This document shows positions 1 through 8,406 of a DNA stretch of 64,000 nt, piece after piece. The DNA is taken from assembly GCA_020846745.1 (NCBI GenBank), contig JADLDI010000099.1:1-64000 (forward strand). The letters run 5' to 3'. Source of the DNA: Bryobacterales bacterium (GTDB lineage Bacteria; Acidobacteriota; Terriglobia; Bryobacterales; Bryobacteraceae). A program made the position numbers and the translations under genes. The notes under the pieces were generated by a model that saw only the letters and a program-made list of their open reading frames with translations, had not been told where the DNA came from and made no database searches. How positions within the stretch are numbered: the stretch's first letter is position 1; each line of letters starts with the position of its first letter.

Positions 1-121
1 CATTCCCTCGGTCTCGACCAACTCTGTAGTACCCAACGTAGGTAATACTTCGACCCCGCGCTAAACCCCAACAACAACTATCATTTACAACTATCCCATC
101 TAGCTTACGAGTAAACTCCCG
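1..121. other. Intergenic edge, no gene seen
   Basis: The first 121 bases are relatively AT-rich compared with the rest and hold no open frame or hairpin that I can support. They lie downstream of the minus-strand sulfatase. They may belong to its 3' flank or to a neighbouring gene outside the window. Confidence 0.4.
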
Positions 122-1462
122 CTAGGGGTGGTGGGGCGCCGGTTTCGGTCGCGCTAGATTCCCGTACCGGGCCAGCACCGCCGCCAGCTTCTGCCTTGCG
201 AGATCAGACTCCGGAGTTCCTGCTCCGGCCGCCAGCGGATGCTCTTCCTTTTCGTCCGCCGGAATGTCGTACAGCCGCCCATCGTCATAGAGCTTGTAAC
301 GTTCGGTCCGCGCGTATCGCAGCAACCGGTACTGCTCCTTGTCGTGCCCCGGGCGCGGATCGTAATGGCAGAACTGCCACTCGCGGGGACGGCCGCGCTC
401 GCCGCGCAACTGGGGCAGGAAGCTTTCGCCGTCAAATACCTGTCCTGACGGCAACCGGAATCCGGCGGCCTGGGCGATGGTGGGCAGAAAGTCCACTGAG
501 TCGATGAGATCGCCGTTCACTCGGCCCGCGGGCGCAACACCTTTCCACGCCGCGATCATTGGCACGTGCGTGCCTGCGTCGGTGGTCAGGCCCTTGCCGC
601 CCTTGACGATCCTGTCGCCCATGCGGGAGGTGATCTGTTTGTCGGTCCCGTTGTCGCTGTAGAAGAGGAACAGCGTGTTCGCGAGCAGTTTCAGCTTGTC
701 CAGGTGCGTGTACAGGCGGCCCACCACCTCGTCCATGTACTCCACCATGTCTTTGAAGTTCTCCGTGCCCGCCTTCAGCCGCCGGCCCGCGGACCAATAC
801 TCGCTGCGCGGCGTGGGCATGAACGGGCCGTGGGTCAGCGCCATCGGATAGTACAGAAAAAACGGCTTGCCGCGGTTGCGTTCGGCGAACTTCATCGCGA
901 AATCGCAGAAGATGTCGTCGCCATATTGTCCAGTGAGGTTCTTCTGGAGGCGGCCGTTTCTGTTTACGGTGGGGTCACCGTAGCGCGAGCCCTTGTCCTC
1001 AGTATGAGCGTCGTGCCACAGGCAGTATTCGTGGAAGCCCGACTGCTCGGGCTTCATGCCTTTGCCGCGCCATTCCGGTTCGAAATCGGGCGGGTTGTAG
1101 CTGTAGAGCTGCCACTTGCCGGTGATCGCCGTCTGGTAGCCGGCGTTGCGGAAGTGGTGGCCGAAGGTTGTCTCTTTCGGGTCCATTACGCCGAACGCTT
1201 TCCAGTTGCGGAACACGTAGCGGCCGGTCATCAATTGCGACCGCGTGGGCGTACAGAGCGGCTGGGCGTAGGCGTGGGTGAAGCGTATGCCGGAAGCGGC
1301 GATGCGGTCGAGGTTCGGGGTCCGATAGGACGTGCTGCCGTTGGCCGACAGGCACTCATAGCCCAGGTCGTCGGCCATCACCAGCACGACGTTCGGCCGC
1401 TTGGGCTCCTGGGCCGCGGCCGCCAGCCCCGCCGATCGGAGAAACTGCCGCCGGTTCAGCAC
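122..1462 (-). CDS. Tat-exported sulfatase (arylsulfatase A family)
   Basis: This 446-residue protein is a formylglycine-dependent sulfatase that probably hydrolyses sulfate esters outside the cytoplasm. The N-terminus NRRQFLRSAGLAAAA is a short twin-arginine signal. PNVVLVMADDLGY (about residues 23-35) supplies the metal-binding Asp pair. C70-T-P-T-R74 is the CxPxR signature whose cysteine is oxidised to formylglycine, and TGKW (about 114-117) and FYSDNG (about 270) are further family blocks. The length is normal for the family. No sulfatase-modifying enzyme lies nearby. It starts at ATG 1462, two bases from the stop of the minus-strand phosphatase gene (1464), so it is probably the second gene of that transcript. 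The substrate cannot be read from sequence. Confidence 0.93.
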   Translation of the reverse strand: MLNRRQFLRSAGLAAAAQEPKRPNVVLVMADDLGYECLSANGSTSYRTPNLDRIAASGIRFTHAYAQPLCTPTRSQLMTGRYVFRNWKAFGVMDPKETTFGHHFRNAGYQTAITGKWQLYSYNPPDFEPEWRGKGMKPEQSGFHEYCLWHDAHTEDKGSRYGDPTVNRNGRLQKNLTGQYGDDIFCDFAMKFAERNRGKPFFLYYPMALTHGPFMPTPRSEYWSAGRRLKAGTENFKDMVEYMDEVVGRLYTHLDKLKLLANTLFLFYSDNGTDKQITSRMGDRIVKGGKGLTTDAGTHVPMIAAWKGVAPAGRVNGDLIDSVDFLPTIAQAAGFRLPSGQVFDGESFLPQLRGERGRPREWQFCHYDPRPGHDKEQYRLLRYARTERYKLYDDGRLYDIPADEKEEHPLAAGAGTPESDLARQKLAAVLARYGNLARPKPAPHHP

Positions 1463-1463
1463 G

Positions 1464-3125
1464 CTACGACATCCTCACCACAACCAGCGTGATATCGTCA
1501 CCAGCCGGCGCGTCGCCCATGAAGCGCTCGACGGAGTCGAAGATGGCCTGAACGATATGCTCCGCCGACTGCCCGCGCAACGCCTGCAACTCCATCAGCA
1601 GCCGGTCTTCTCCATACTCCTCGTCGTTCAATGCCCGCGCCTCGGTCACGCCGTCGCTGAACATGACGACGACATCGCCCCGGCCCAGTTGCATTTTGAC
1701 GGCGGGATAGGTGACCTGCTTCAGAATGCCCATGACCGGACCGCCCGCGGGCAGGTTCTCTACCGTTCCGTTGGCCCGTAGCAGGTAGGGCGGGTTGTGC
1801 CCGGCGTTGCCGTACCAGAACTCGCCGGTGGCGGGATTGATGGTACAGCCGAACAGCGTGATGAAGCGGTTGCCGGGACAGTTTATAGCAACGCTCCGGT
1901 TGAGCCGTGTCAGGAATGTGCCGAGGTCGTCATTTTCCTCGGCCAGCACCTGGGCGCGCGCCTGCACGCTCGACATCAGCAGCGCGGCAGACATTCCCTT
2001 GCCCGCCACATCGCCCACCAGGATGCCCAGCTTGTTATCGGGCAGGGTGAGGTAATCGAAGTAGTCGCCGCCGACGGAGCGGCAGGCCACGGACCGGCCA
2101 GCGACGTCCAGCCCCAGAACGGGCGGCGACACCTTCGGCAGCAGGTTGCGCTGGATCTCCGCGGCTTGCTCCAGTTCTTTCGCCATCACGCGTTCGGCCT
2201 GTTCGACTTCGACCAGCCGCGCATTCTCAATCCGCACCGCGGCGATGTTGGCCATCACGGTCAACAGCGTCAGGTCCTCTTTCGTGAACGGACGCACGAT
2301 GTCCGGGGAATCGACGTAGATGAGCCCGATCACTTTGTCCTTGGTCTGCAACGGAACGGCGATGAAACTCTTCACGCGCTGCTGGACAATGGTCATGCTG
2401 CTGCGGAAGGCTTCTTCCTGGCTGGTGTCGAGGATCAGCAGGGAGTCTTTTGACTGGAGGATCTTGTCGCGCACTGCGCGGCTGATCAAGAAGTTCTCGC
2501 CGCGCTTGGCGCGCGGCACCAGTTCGTTCCCTTCGAGCGTCATGACGATGCCGCGGCGGGCGCCGACCGAGTTCACCGACAGGTCGAGGATTACCTTGAA
2601 CAAGTCCGGCAGCGGCCGATGCCCGGCCAGTTCGCGCCCGGCTTCGAGCAATGCCTGCACGCGAGTGGTGCCGACCACAGGCGCAGTCCGCAGCGCGGCC
2701 TCGAGGTCGTTGCCGCCGCCACCGCCCGCGCCCACCACCTGTTCGAGGTTTGTACTTACCTGTGTGCCGTGCGTTTCGATTCCGGGGACTTCGGCCACGA
2801 ACACGACTGTGTGGTCTGTCTCCTGCACCGGGTCGCGGAGGGTCAGGGTGACACGGCCGGCCGTGACACGGTCGCCAATACCGATCTTGCGGCGTCCGCT
2901 GATCCGGTTTCCGTTGACGGAGGTGCCGTTCTTGCTCCCGAGATCCTCGGCCCACCACTGGTCGCCATCAAACTCAACCGCGAGGTGCCGCCGCGACAAC
3001 ACGGGATCGTCGGGATAGGCCAGATCGTTGTCGGCCGCCCGGCCCAACGTTACACGGCGTTTGTCTTGCATGGGAAGGGTGCGCGTGCCACCGTCCTGCG
3101 ATTGCACCAGGAGTTCACGAGGCAT
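1464..3125 (-). CDS. FHA-GAF-PP2C (SpoIIE/RsbU-type) serine phosphatase
   Basis: This 553-residue cytoplasmic signalling protein has an N-terminal FHA domain (about 20-100), with the phosphothreonine-binding blocks LGRAADNDL, LSRRHLAV and SKNGTSVNG. A GAF domain follows (about 165-305), then a coiled linker (VEQAERVMAKELEQAAEIQ) and a SpoIIE-type PP2C phosphatase (about 340-553). The metal-binding aspartates are seen in VGGDYFDY, VGDVAGKGM, MFSDGVTEA and GDDITLVVV. Such proteins act in partner-switching pathways that dephosphorylate anti-sigma-factor antagonists. No antagonist or anti-sigma gene is next to it, so the partner must be elsewhere. It is the upstream gene relative to the sulfatase. 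Confidence 0.92.
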   Translation of the reverse strand: MPRELLVQSQDGGTRTLPMQDKRRVTLGRAADNDLAYPDDPVLSRRHLAVEFDGDQWWAEDLGSKNGTSVNGNRISGRRKIGIGDRVTAGRVTLTLRDPVQETDHTVVFVAEVPGIETHGTQVSTNLEQVVGAGGGGGNDLEAALRTAPVVGTTRVQALLEAGRELAGHRPLPDLFKVILDLSVNSVGARRGIVMTLEGNELVPRAKRGENFLISRAVRDKILQSKDSLLILDTSQEEAFRSSMTIVQQRVKSFIAVPLQTKDKVIGLIYVDSPDIVRPFTKEDLTLLTVMANIAAVRIENARLVEVEQAERVMAKELEQAAEIQRNLLPKVSPPVLGLDVAGRSVACRSVGGDYFDYLTLPDNKLGILVGDVAGKGMSAALLMSSVQARAQVLAEENDDLGTFLTRLNRSVAINCPGNRFITLFGCTINPATGEFWYGNAGHNPPYLLRANGTVENLPAGGPVMGILKQVTYPAVKMQLGRGDVVVMFSDGVTEARALNDEEYGEDRLLMELQALRGQSAEHIVQAIFDSVERFMGDAPAGDDITLVVVRMS

Positions 3126-3286
3126 GGGAGTGTCTTCCTATTGTTCATAGGCGCGGGTCGCGGGGCAACTGGCGGGGGTACCGGTGGCGGGGCTGGGGTT
3201 ATGACTGGATGGGAGTTTGGCAGACGCGCGCGCCGGGGGTGAGGGGGCCGGCGAAGTTGTACCATGGAGTGGTACAGCGGGATTCG

Positions 3287-3331
3287 ATGATCACCCGTTT
3301 TCGAGACGCTACCGCTGAGGTGATATGTTGA
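3287..3331 (+). pseudogene. Possible HigB toxin N-terminal stub
   Basis: A 14-codon frame reads MITRFRDATAEVIC and stops at TGA 3329-3331, overlapping the antitoxin start by 7 bases. HigB/RelE-type toxins paired with HigA commonly begin with a sequence like MI-SF-D--TE, so this resembles the toxin's N-terminus fused directly to the antitoxin gene by an internal deletion. The match is only about ten residues, so it could be chance. If correct, the locus has lost its toxin and kept the toxin's start. Confidence 0.3.
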
Positions 3332-3633
3332 ATACCAAACGTAAGCTAGCAACTGTCGGCCAGATTCTGAGGGAAGAGTTCCTCGATCCAATGGGGCTAA
3401 CCCAAGGGATTGTGGCACAAGCCATGGGCGTTCCGCGTAAGCACGTGAATGAGCTTTGCAACGATCGCAGAACAGTTACCGCATCGACGGCGCTGATTCT
3501 GGCCCGCGTGTTCGGCAACAGCGCCGATTTCTGGCTGAATGTACAGCGCCGCTCCGACCTCTGGAACGCGATGAATACTCCCATGCAGCGGCAGCGGATT
3601 GCACGAGCCAAGCCGTTGAACTGCGTGGCCTAA
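3325..3633 (+). CDS. higA: HigA-type XRE antitoxin, apparently solitary
   Basis: This 102-residue protein of the HigA/VapI antidote family has a helix-turn-helix in the middle: LTQGIVAQAMGVPRKHVNELCN, read here in two parts (recognition helix around residues 38-50). It is followed by the family block NDRRTVTASTALILARVFGNSADFWLN. The length is normal. In intact modules a roughly 90-residue HigB toxin lies immediately upstream in the same operon. Here the upstream 160 bases hold only a 14-codon frame resembling a HigB start. The antitoxin may now act as a free transcriptional repressor or as an anti-addiction module. The gene symbol is assigned by family only. Confidence 0.85.
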   Translation: MLNTKRKLATVGQILREEFLDPMGLTQGIVAQAMGVPRKHVNELCNDRRTVTASTALILARVFGNSADFWLNVQRRSDLWNAMNTPMQRQRIARAKPLNCVA

Positions 3634-3656
3634 CCGGTCGTGCAACCGGCCATCGC

Positions 3657-4730
3657 TCACAAGTACTTATCGAACCAAGCCGCCATCCGAGCCTTCATAT
3701 CGTCTGTGTACACGTGCCCGGTGTTGGGATAGACGATGCTATGGAACGCGTCCGGCTTTCCGTTCACCCGGTAGATCTTGCTTAAGATCGTCTCGAGCGT
3801 CTTCATCCCGCTCGGCGGCGACCCTGCATCGCTATCGCCGGTCAACACCAGAAACGGCCGCGGCGCCAATAATCCCATCACGCCTTCGCTGTCAAAATGC
3901 TTTAAGATCCCCGGAACAAAATAGTAGATCCCATGGGCCCGCAGATTGCGGGTCGCGATAATATCTTCGTACCGCGTGAAGCACGCCACGCCCACCACCG
4001 CCTTCACCCGATCGTCAATCGCGGCCAGCCACCATGCACGCGTACTGCCCATGCTCATCCCTTGGGCGCCGATCCGGTTGGCATCCACTTCGGGCCGCGT
4101 CACCAAATAGTCCAGCGCCATCTGCTCATCGCGCAGCATCATCCCCCACAATGTGCGCCCGAGCCACAGGTTCAACTTGAACAGCGACGTTTCCTGGTCC
4201 GCGTTGCGCGCCTGCATCTCCAGATCCCCGGCCGGACCTTTCCCACGCCGCTCGCCGTTGAAATAGTTATCGATCCCGATGACGACATAGCCGCGTTTGG
4301 CCAATAGTTCCGCCACGTTCTGCGACGTCGGTTCGTAACCGAACATGTTCTCTTTGCTCGACCCGTGCCCGTGCATTGTCAGAATGGCCGGGTGCTTGCC
4401 GGGCTTATCGGGGAGGGCGATGTAGCCCGGCACCTCGAAATCGACACCGTTGTCGAACGTGAACTTCTCGATGCGGTAGCCATCGTGGCGGTCGGTCTTC
4501 ACAATCTTCACCGCCGGCTTCGGCCGCGCCGGCATTTCGCCCAGACTCTCCACCACAATCTTCTTGATCGCCGGCCGGGCCTTCTTCCACTCCGCCGCCG
4601 TTTCGGGCAGCTTCAGCTTTCCGATGGGCAGGTTGCGGTACCGCTCCGGAACGCCCTGCCAGGGCTGTTGAACTGGGGTGACGGATTGAGCGGGGGCGAG
4701 TAGGGGCAGCAGGAGGAAAAAGCATCGCAT
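3657..4730 (-). CDS. Secreted alpha/beta hydrolase (dienelactone hydrolase / acetyl esterase-like)
   Basis: A 357-residue protein with a signal peptide (about residues 1-16, RCFFLLLPLLAPAQS). The hydrolase core shows the oxyanion region LTMHGHGSSKEN (about 117-128), the nucleophile elbow G224-M-S226-M-G, a likely acid in LTGDSDAG and the catalytic His in NTGHVYTDD near the C-terminus. This arrangement is common in the abhydrolase_7 / dienelactone-hydrolase group, which in acidobacteria is often linked to removal of acyl groups from polysaccharides. The natural substrate is unknown. It starts at 4730, and the divergent GntR gene begins 58 bases away, so the two promoters share a small intergenic region. 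Confidence 0.85.
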   Translation of the reverse strand: MRCFFLLLPLLAPAQSVTPVQQPWQGVPERYRNLPIGKLKLPETAAEWKKARPAIKKIVVESLGEMPARPKPAVKIVKTDRHDGYRIEKFTFDNGVDFEVPGYIALPDKPGKHPAILTMHGHGSSKENMFGYEPTSQNVAELLAKRGYVVIGIDNYFNGERRGKGPAGDLEMQARNADQETSLFKLNLWLGRTLWGMMLRDEQMALDYLVTRPEVDANRIGAQGMSMGSTRAWWLAAIDDRVKAVVGVACFTRYEDIIATRNLRAHGIYYFVPGILKHFDSEGVMGLLAPRPFLVLTGDSDAGSPPSGMKTLETILSKIYRVNGKPDAFHSIVYPNTGHVYTDDMKARMAAWFDKYL

Positions 4731-4753
4731 GGAAGAAGATTGTAACTTGGGGC

Positions 4754-4781
4754 TTGAAATGTACCAGAAAACTAGTACACT
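4754..4781 (+). promoter_or_regulatory. Promoter of the GntR-slipin operon, apparently leaderless
   Basis: TTGAAA (4754-4759) and TACACT (4776-4781) are separated by 16 bases. Counting 7 bases from the end of the -10 box puts the transcription start on or next to the ATG at 4788. No Shine-Dalgarno sequence precedes that ATG. I infer a leaderless transcript. The hexamers are close to, but not exact matches of, the housekeeping consensus. Confidence 0.5.
4760..4779. promoter_or_regulatory. Inverted-repeat operator between -35 and -10
   Basis: TGTACCAG and CTAGTACA form an inverted repeat with 8-base arms (one mismatch) around AAAA. It fills the spacer of the promoter above. A GntR/YtrA dimer bound here would exclude RNA polymerase, which suggests negative autoregulation by the adjacent gene product. 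Confidence 0.55.
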
Positions 4782-4787
4782 AGATCT

Positions 4788-5186
4788 ATGGTGAGACGAG
4801 ACGCGAACCCGCCCTTCTCCTTCGCCCTCGATCTACGCTCCGGCGTCCCTGTGTATCGCCAGTTAATCGACCAAGTGATGGCCGCGCTGGCCACCGGATC
4901 GCTCGGGGCCGGGGACCGGTTGCCAACGGTCCGCCAAGTGGCGGTGGAACTGGCGATCAATCCGAATACGGTTGTGCGGGCCTATAAGGAGTTGGAGATT
5001 CGAGGCGTGCTGACGACTCAGCAGGGGACGGGAACGTTTATCTCCGATGCGCAGGTCCAGCCCGATGAAGTGGAGCGCCAGCGGCGCCTTTCGCAAATCG
5101 TCGTCGAATTTGTGGCGCGCGCCGGTTCGGAAGGGTTCTCGATAAAAGATTTGATTCAACGTTTGAACGAGATGCGGAAATCCTGA
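4788..5186 (+). CDS. GntR-family repressor, YtrA subfamily
   Basis: A 132-residue regulator with the winged helix at about residues 14-82: a helix entering with GVPVYRQLIDQVMAAL, the DNA-reading segment LPTVRQVAVELAINPNTV, and the wing ending in QQGTGTFIS. The C-terminal part is only about 45 residues, as in YtrA-type members, which lack a large ligand domain and typically control transporter or membrane-stress operons. It is followed 25 bases later by a slipin gene, its probable target. An inverted repeat in its own promoter suggests autorepression. The ATG at 4788 is chosen because it fits the protein start and the promoter spacing. Confidence 0.9.
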   Translation: MVRRDANPPFSFALDLRSGVPVYRQLIDQVMAALATGSLGAGDRLPTVRQVAVELAINPNTVVRAYKELEIRGVLTTQQGTGTFISDAQVQPDEVERQRRLSQIVVEFVARAGSEGFSIKDLIQRLNEMRKS

Positions 5187-5211
5187 TCCGCTCGGAAAGG
5201 GGACACACATT

Positions 5212-6135
5212 ATGTCCTTGGATTTGAATGCCATTCGGAAGCCGGAAGTGAAGGTCGATATGGCGGGCGTCGGCCCCCTGGGCTTCCTGCTTTGCTCCGC
5301 CTGCCTGGTGGCTGGCGGCGTCACGGTACGACTCACCGGCGTGAAGCCGCTCATGATCCCGGCGATCCTGGCCGGCTTGTATCTAATTTTTGCGCTGCGC
5401 ATCGCTAACCAGTGGGAGCGTGCGGTGGTGCTGCGCCTCGGCAAGTTCCAGGGCCTCCGCGGACCCGGAATGTTCTGGGTTATCCCCATCGTCGACACCG
5501 TCACCCGGATGGTCGACCAGCGCGTCCGTGTCACCGACGTCACAGCAGAGTCCGCTCTTACGCGCGACACCGTGCCGGTGAACGTAGACGCGATCGTTTA
5601 CTGGCTCGTCTGGGACGCCGAAAAGAGCGTCCTTGAGGTGGAGGACTACGTCAACGCCATCAGTCTCGGCGCACAAACCGCGCTCCGCGAAACCATCGGC
5701 GTTCACGAACTCGCCGACATGATCACCGGCCGCGAAAAGATGGGGCAGGAACTGCAGCGGATCCTCGACGAAAAGACCAACCCCTGGGGCATTACGGTGC
5801 AAAGCGTCGAAGTGAAGCAGGTGAACATCCCGCCCGCGCTTGAAGACGCGATGTCGCGCAAGGCCCAGGCCGAACGCGAACGCCAGGCGCGTATCATCCT
5901 CGGCACCGCCGAGACCGAAATCGCCGAGAAGTTCTCCCAAGCCGCCAAGGTGTATCACGACGATCCTGTCGCCCTGAACCTGCGTGCCATGAACATGCTC
6001 TACGAAGCGATCAAGGAGAAAGGTTCGATGGTCATCGTCCCCTCCTCAGCCGTTGAGGCAATGGGCTTGGGCGGCGTGCTCGGCACCGCATCGGCCGCGG
6101 GTAACACGATGGTGAAGCCGCCTTCCCTACAATAA
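5212..6135 (+). CDS. Slipin / SPFH (band 7) membrane protein
   Basis: A 307-residue stomatin-like protein. Two hydrophobic segments at about residues 18-36 and 45-63 form the N-terminal membrane hairpin. The SPFH domain follows (about 66-230), with ERAVVLRLGKF, GPGMFWVIPIVD, VNVDAIVYW and the block NPWGITVQSVEVKQV typical of slipins. The C-terminal helix AMSRKAQAERERQARIILG is the conserved oligomerising coiled coil. These proteins form ring-like scaffolds in detergent-resistant membrane regions. Bacterial slipins often pair with a NfeD protease partner, which is not seen here. It is cotranscribed with the GntR gene and lies 5 bases before gatB. Confidence 0.93.
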   Translation: MSLDLNAIRKPEVKVDMAGVGPLGFLLCSACLVAGGVTVRLTGVKPLMIPAILAGLYLIFALRIANQWERAVVLRLGKFQGLRGPGMFWVIPIVDTVTRMVDQRVRVTDVTAESALTRDTVPVNVDAIVYWLVWDAEKSVLEVEDYVNAISLGAQTALRETIGVHELADMITGREKMGQELQRILDEKTNPWGITVQSVEVKQVNIPPALEDAMSRKAQAERERQARIILGTAETEIAEKFSQAAKVYHDDPVALNLRAMNMLYEAIKEKGSMVIVPSSAVEAMGLGGVLGTASAAGNTMVKPPSLQ

Positions 6136-6140
6136 GAGGA

Positions 6141-7613
6141 ATGTCTTCGACTGCGGTGTCGCCGGATGTGATGGCCAAGTACGAACCGGTCATCGGACTC
6201 GAGGTGCACGTGCAACTTGCCACACGCACCAAGATCTTTTGCGCCTGCCCGACAAGCTTCGGCGCGCCGCCCAACACCAACGTGTGTCCGGTGTGTCTGG
6301 GCCTGCCGGGCGCGCTGCCCGTGCTGAACCGGCAGGTGGTCGAGTTGGCCATACAGTCCGGCCTGGCGCTCAACTGCCAAATCCGGCAGGAATCGATCTT
6401 CGCCCGCAAGAACTATTTTTATCCCGACCTGCCCAAGGGTTATCAGATTTCGCAATACGACCGTCCGGTGGCCGAGCACGGCTGGGTGGATATCCGCCTG
6501 CCCGACGGCAGGGAAAAGCGCATTGGCGTCACCCGGGCGCATCTCGAAGACGACGCCGGCAAGAGCATGCACGAAGGGTTCCGCGACTCTGAACACTACA
6601 CCTACGTCGACCTCAACCGGACTGGGACGCCGCTGGTCGAAATCGTCTCCGAACCGGACATGCGCAGCTCCGAGGAAGCGTACGCCTACCTCACCGAACT
6701 GAAGCTCCTGATGCAGTTCTGCGGGGTTTCGACTTGCGACATGGAGAAAGGTCACCTACGCTGCGACGCCAACGTCAGCGTCCGCCTCCGCGGCGCCGAG
6801 AAGTTCGGGACGAAGGCTGAAGTCAAAAACCTCAACTCGTTCCGGTTCCTGAAGATGGCGCTCGACTACGAGATTCAGCGCCAGATCGCTTTGCTCGAAT
6901 CCGGCGGCAAGGTCGTCCAGGAAACGCGCCTCTACAATCCCGACCTCGACGAAACCATCAGCATGCGCTCTAAAGAGCATGCGCACGACTATCGCTACTT
7001 CCCGGAACCCGACCTGCTACCGCTGAGAATCAGCGACGGCTGGCTGGCCGAAATCCGCTCCGCCATGCCGGAACTCCCGCCCGTTAAGCGCAAGCGATTC
7101 ATCACGGAGTACGGCCTGCGCGAGTACGACGCGGACGTGCTGACCGCCACACGCGACCTTAGCGCCTACTTCGACGAAGTAGTGAAGGTGAGCGGCGACG
7201 CCCGCCAGTCCGCCAACTGGGTCATGGGCGACCTCGCGGGCCTCTTGAAGGCGAACAACAAGGAGGTGGCCGAATCCCCCGTCTCGGCTGCGAACCTCGG
7301 CGAGTTGGTCAAATTCATCGCCAAAGGCGACATCTCGAACAAGATCGCCAAAGATGTTTTGGAGAAGATGTACGAGACCGGCGAAACGGCCACGGCGATT
7401 ATCGACCGGGAGGGCCTTCGACAGATCAGCGACACCTCGGCGCTGGACAAGATCGTCGACGAAGTGATCGCCGCCAATCCCAAGCAGGTGGAACAGTATC
7501 GAAGCGGGAAGACCCAGGTGATCGGGTTCCTGGTGGGCCAGGTGATGAAGGCATCGAAGGGCCAGGCGAATCCGCCGATGGTGAATGAGATGCTGCGGGC
7601 GAAGCTGGGGTAG
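6141..7613 (+). CDS. gatB: Aspartyl/glutamyl-tRNA amidotransferase subunit B
   Basis: A 490-residue GatB, full length. The kinase-transamidase domain carries YEPVIGLEVHVQL, the cysteine pair region CACPTSFG and CPVCLGLPG that binds zinc, YFYPDLPKGYQISQYD, and LEDDAGKSMHE. The C-terminal helical and YqeY-like tail (about 330-490) recognises tRNA and ends with NPPMVNEMLRAKL. With GatA and GatC it converts Glu-tRNA(Gln) or Asp-tRNA(Asn) to the amidated forms in the cytoplasm. GatA and GatC are not in the window. It starts 5 bases after the slipin stop, so it is likely read from the same transcript. Confidence 0.97.
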   Translation: MSSTAVSPDVMAKYEPVIGLEVHVQLATRTKIFCACPTSFGAPPNTNVCPVCLGLPGALPVLNRQVVELAIQSGLALNCQIRQESIFARKNYFYPDLPKGYQISQYDRPVAEHGWVDIRLPDGREKRIGVTRAHLEDDAGKSMHEGFRDSEHYTYVDLNRTGTPLVEIVSEPDMRSSEEAYAYLTELKLLMQFCGVSTCDMEKGHLRCDANVSVRLRGAEKFGTKAEVKNLNSFRFLKMALDYEIQRQIALLESGGKVVQETRLYNPDLDETISMRSKEHAHDYRYFPEPDLLPLRISDGWLAEIRSAMPELPPVKRKRFITEYGLREYDADVLTATRDLSAYFDEVVKVSGDARQSANWVMGDLAGLLKANNKEVAESPVSAANLGELVKFIAKGDISNKIAKDVLEKMYETGETATAIIDREGLRQISDTSALDKIVDEVIAANPKQVEQYRSGKTQVIGFLVGQVMKASKGQANPPMVNEMLRAKLG

Positions 7614-7646
7614 GATCGCACGGATTTCCGTGCTACACTGATTTCC

Positions 7647-7892
7647 GTGAAGGGCCGGACCAACGTCACGCTCAGCTTGCCGGAGGCGCTGATGAAGCAA
7701 TTCCGAGTTTACGCGGCAGCACGGGATCAATCGATGACTGCACTGATGAACGAAGCCGTGCAGGCAATGCTGGACAAGGATCGCGGTTGGGAACTGGCGA
7801 AACGTCGCGCAATGAAGAGGATGAGGGAAGCGCCCGACAGCGGCTGCGGGGAAGTCCGCAACTGGACGCGCGACGAGATTCATGAGCGTTGA
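7647..7892 (+). CDS. Ribbon-helix-helix antitoxin (VapB-like)
   Basis: An 81-residue protein starting at GTG 7647. The N-terminus TNVTLSLPEALMKQFRVYAA, followed by RDQSMTALMNEAVQAML, is a ribbon-helix-helix DNA-binding fold. The acidic and basic C-terminal tail would wrap the toxin. It overlaps the PIN-domain gene by 11 bases, the usual antitoxin-toxin arrangement. The pair would be autorepressed by the complex. Confidence 0.85.
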   Translation: MKGRTNVTLSLPEALMKQFRVYAAARDQSMTALMNEAVQAMLDKDRGWELAKRRAMKRMREAPDSGCGEVRNWTRDEIHER

Positions 7893-8406
7893 TTTCGTCG
7901 ATACGAACGTCCTCGTTTACGCTCACGATGGTTCAGCGGGTGCGAAGCACGAGAGGGCTGTGGCCCTTTTGGACACACTGTGGGAGCAACGTACAGGCGC
8001 ACTGAGCATACAGGTCCTTTCGGAATTTTATTCAGTAGCCACCGGCAAACGCGGGATTGACGCCGAGTATGTGCGCGGCGCGGTAGAAGACCTGGGCGCG
8101 TGGCTGCTGCATAGGCCCGACTTGCAGGACGTTTTGCGAGCTATTCAACTGCAAGAGGAATTCCAGGTTTCGTGGTGGGACGCCTTGGTGCTGCAGAGCG
8201 CGATACGGTTAGGCGCTTCAACCCTGTGGACCGAGGACCTCCAGCACAACCGCAGCTACAACGGCGTAACCGTCCGAAATCCGTTCGTCGAGCCGCATTC
8301 CCCGCACCCTACTTCCCGGCTGCCGCCGTCAGCGCCGAATTCTCAGCAAGAATCCCCCGGATCACTTCGCCAATCTCGACAAAAGCGTCGAGCGAACAGG
8401 GCTTAG
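7882..8406 (+). CDS. PIN-domain ribonuclease toxin (VapC-like) with foreign C-terminal tail
   Basis: A 174-residue PIN toxin. The four acidic residues of the metal site are visible: D7 in DFVDTNVLVYAHD, E48 in VLSEFY, D100 in SWWDALVLQSA and D119 in WTEDLQH. The fold is complete by about residue 137 (VRNPF). The remaining 37 residues are Pro/Ser/Arg-rich, unlike the family, and their codons overlap the antisense response-regulator gene by 98 bases. The original stop was probably lost, so translation runs on into the neighbour. It probably cleaves RNA. Its cognate antitoxin is the gene just upstream. Confidence 0.87.
   Translation: MSVDFVDTNVLVYAHDGSAGAKHERAVALLDTLWEQRTGALSIQVLSEFYSVATGKRGIDAEYVRGAVEDLGAWLLHRPDLQDVLRAIQLQEEFQVSWWDALVLQSAIRLGASTLWTEDLQHNRSYNGVTVRNPFVEPHSPHPTSRLPPSAPNSQQESPGSLRQSRQKRRANRA

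Noticed and set aside
566..1492. 308-residue plus-strand frame
   Set aside because: Antisense shadow of the sulfatase in a GC-rich gene.
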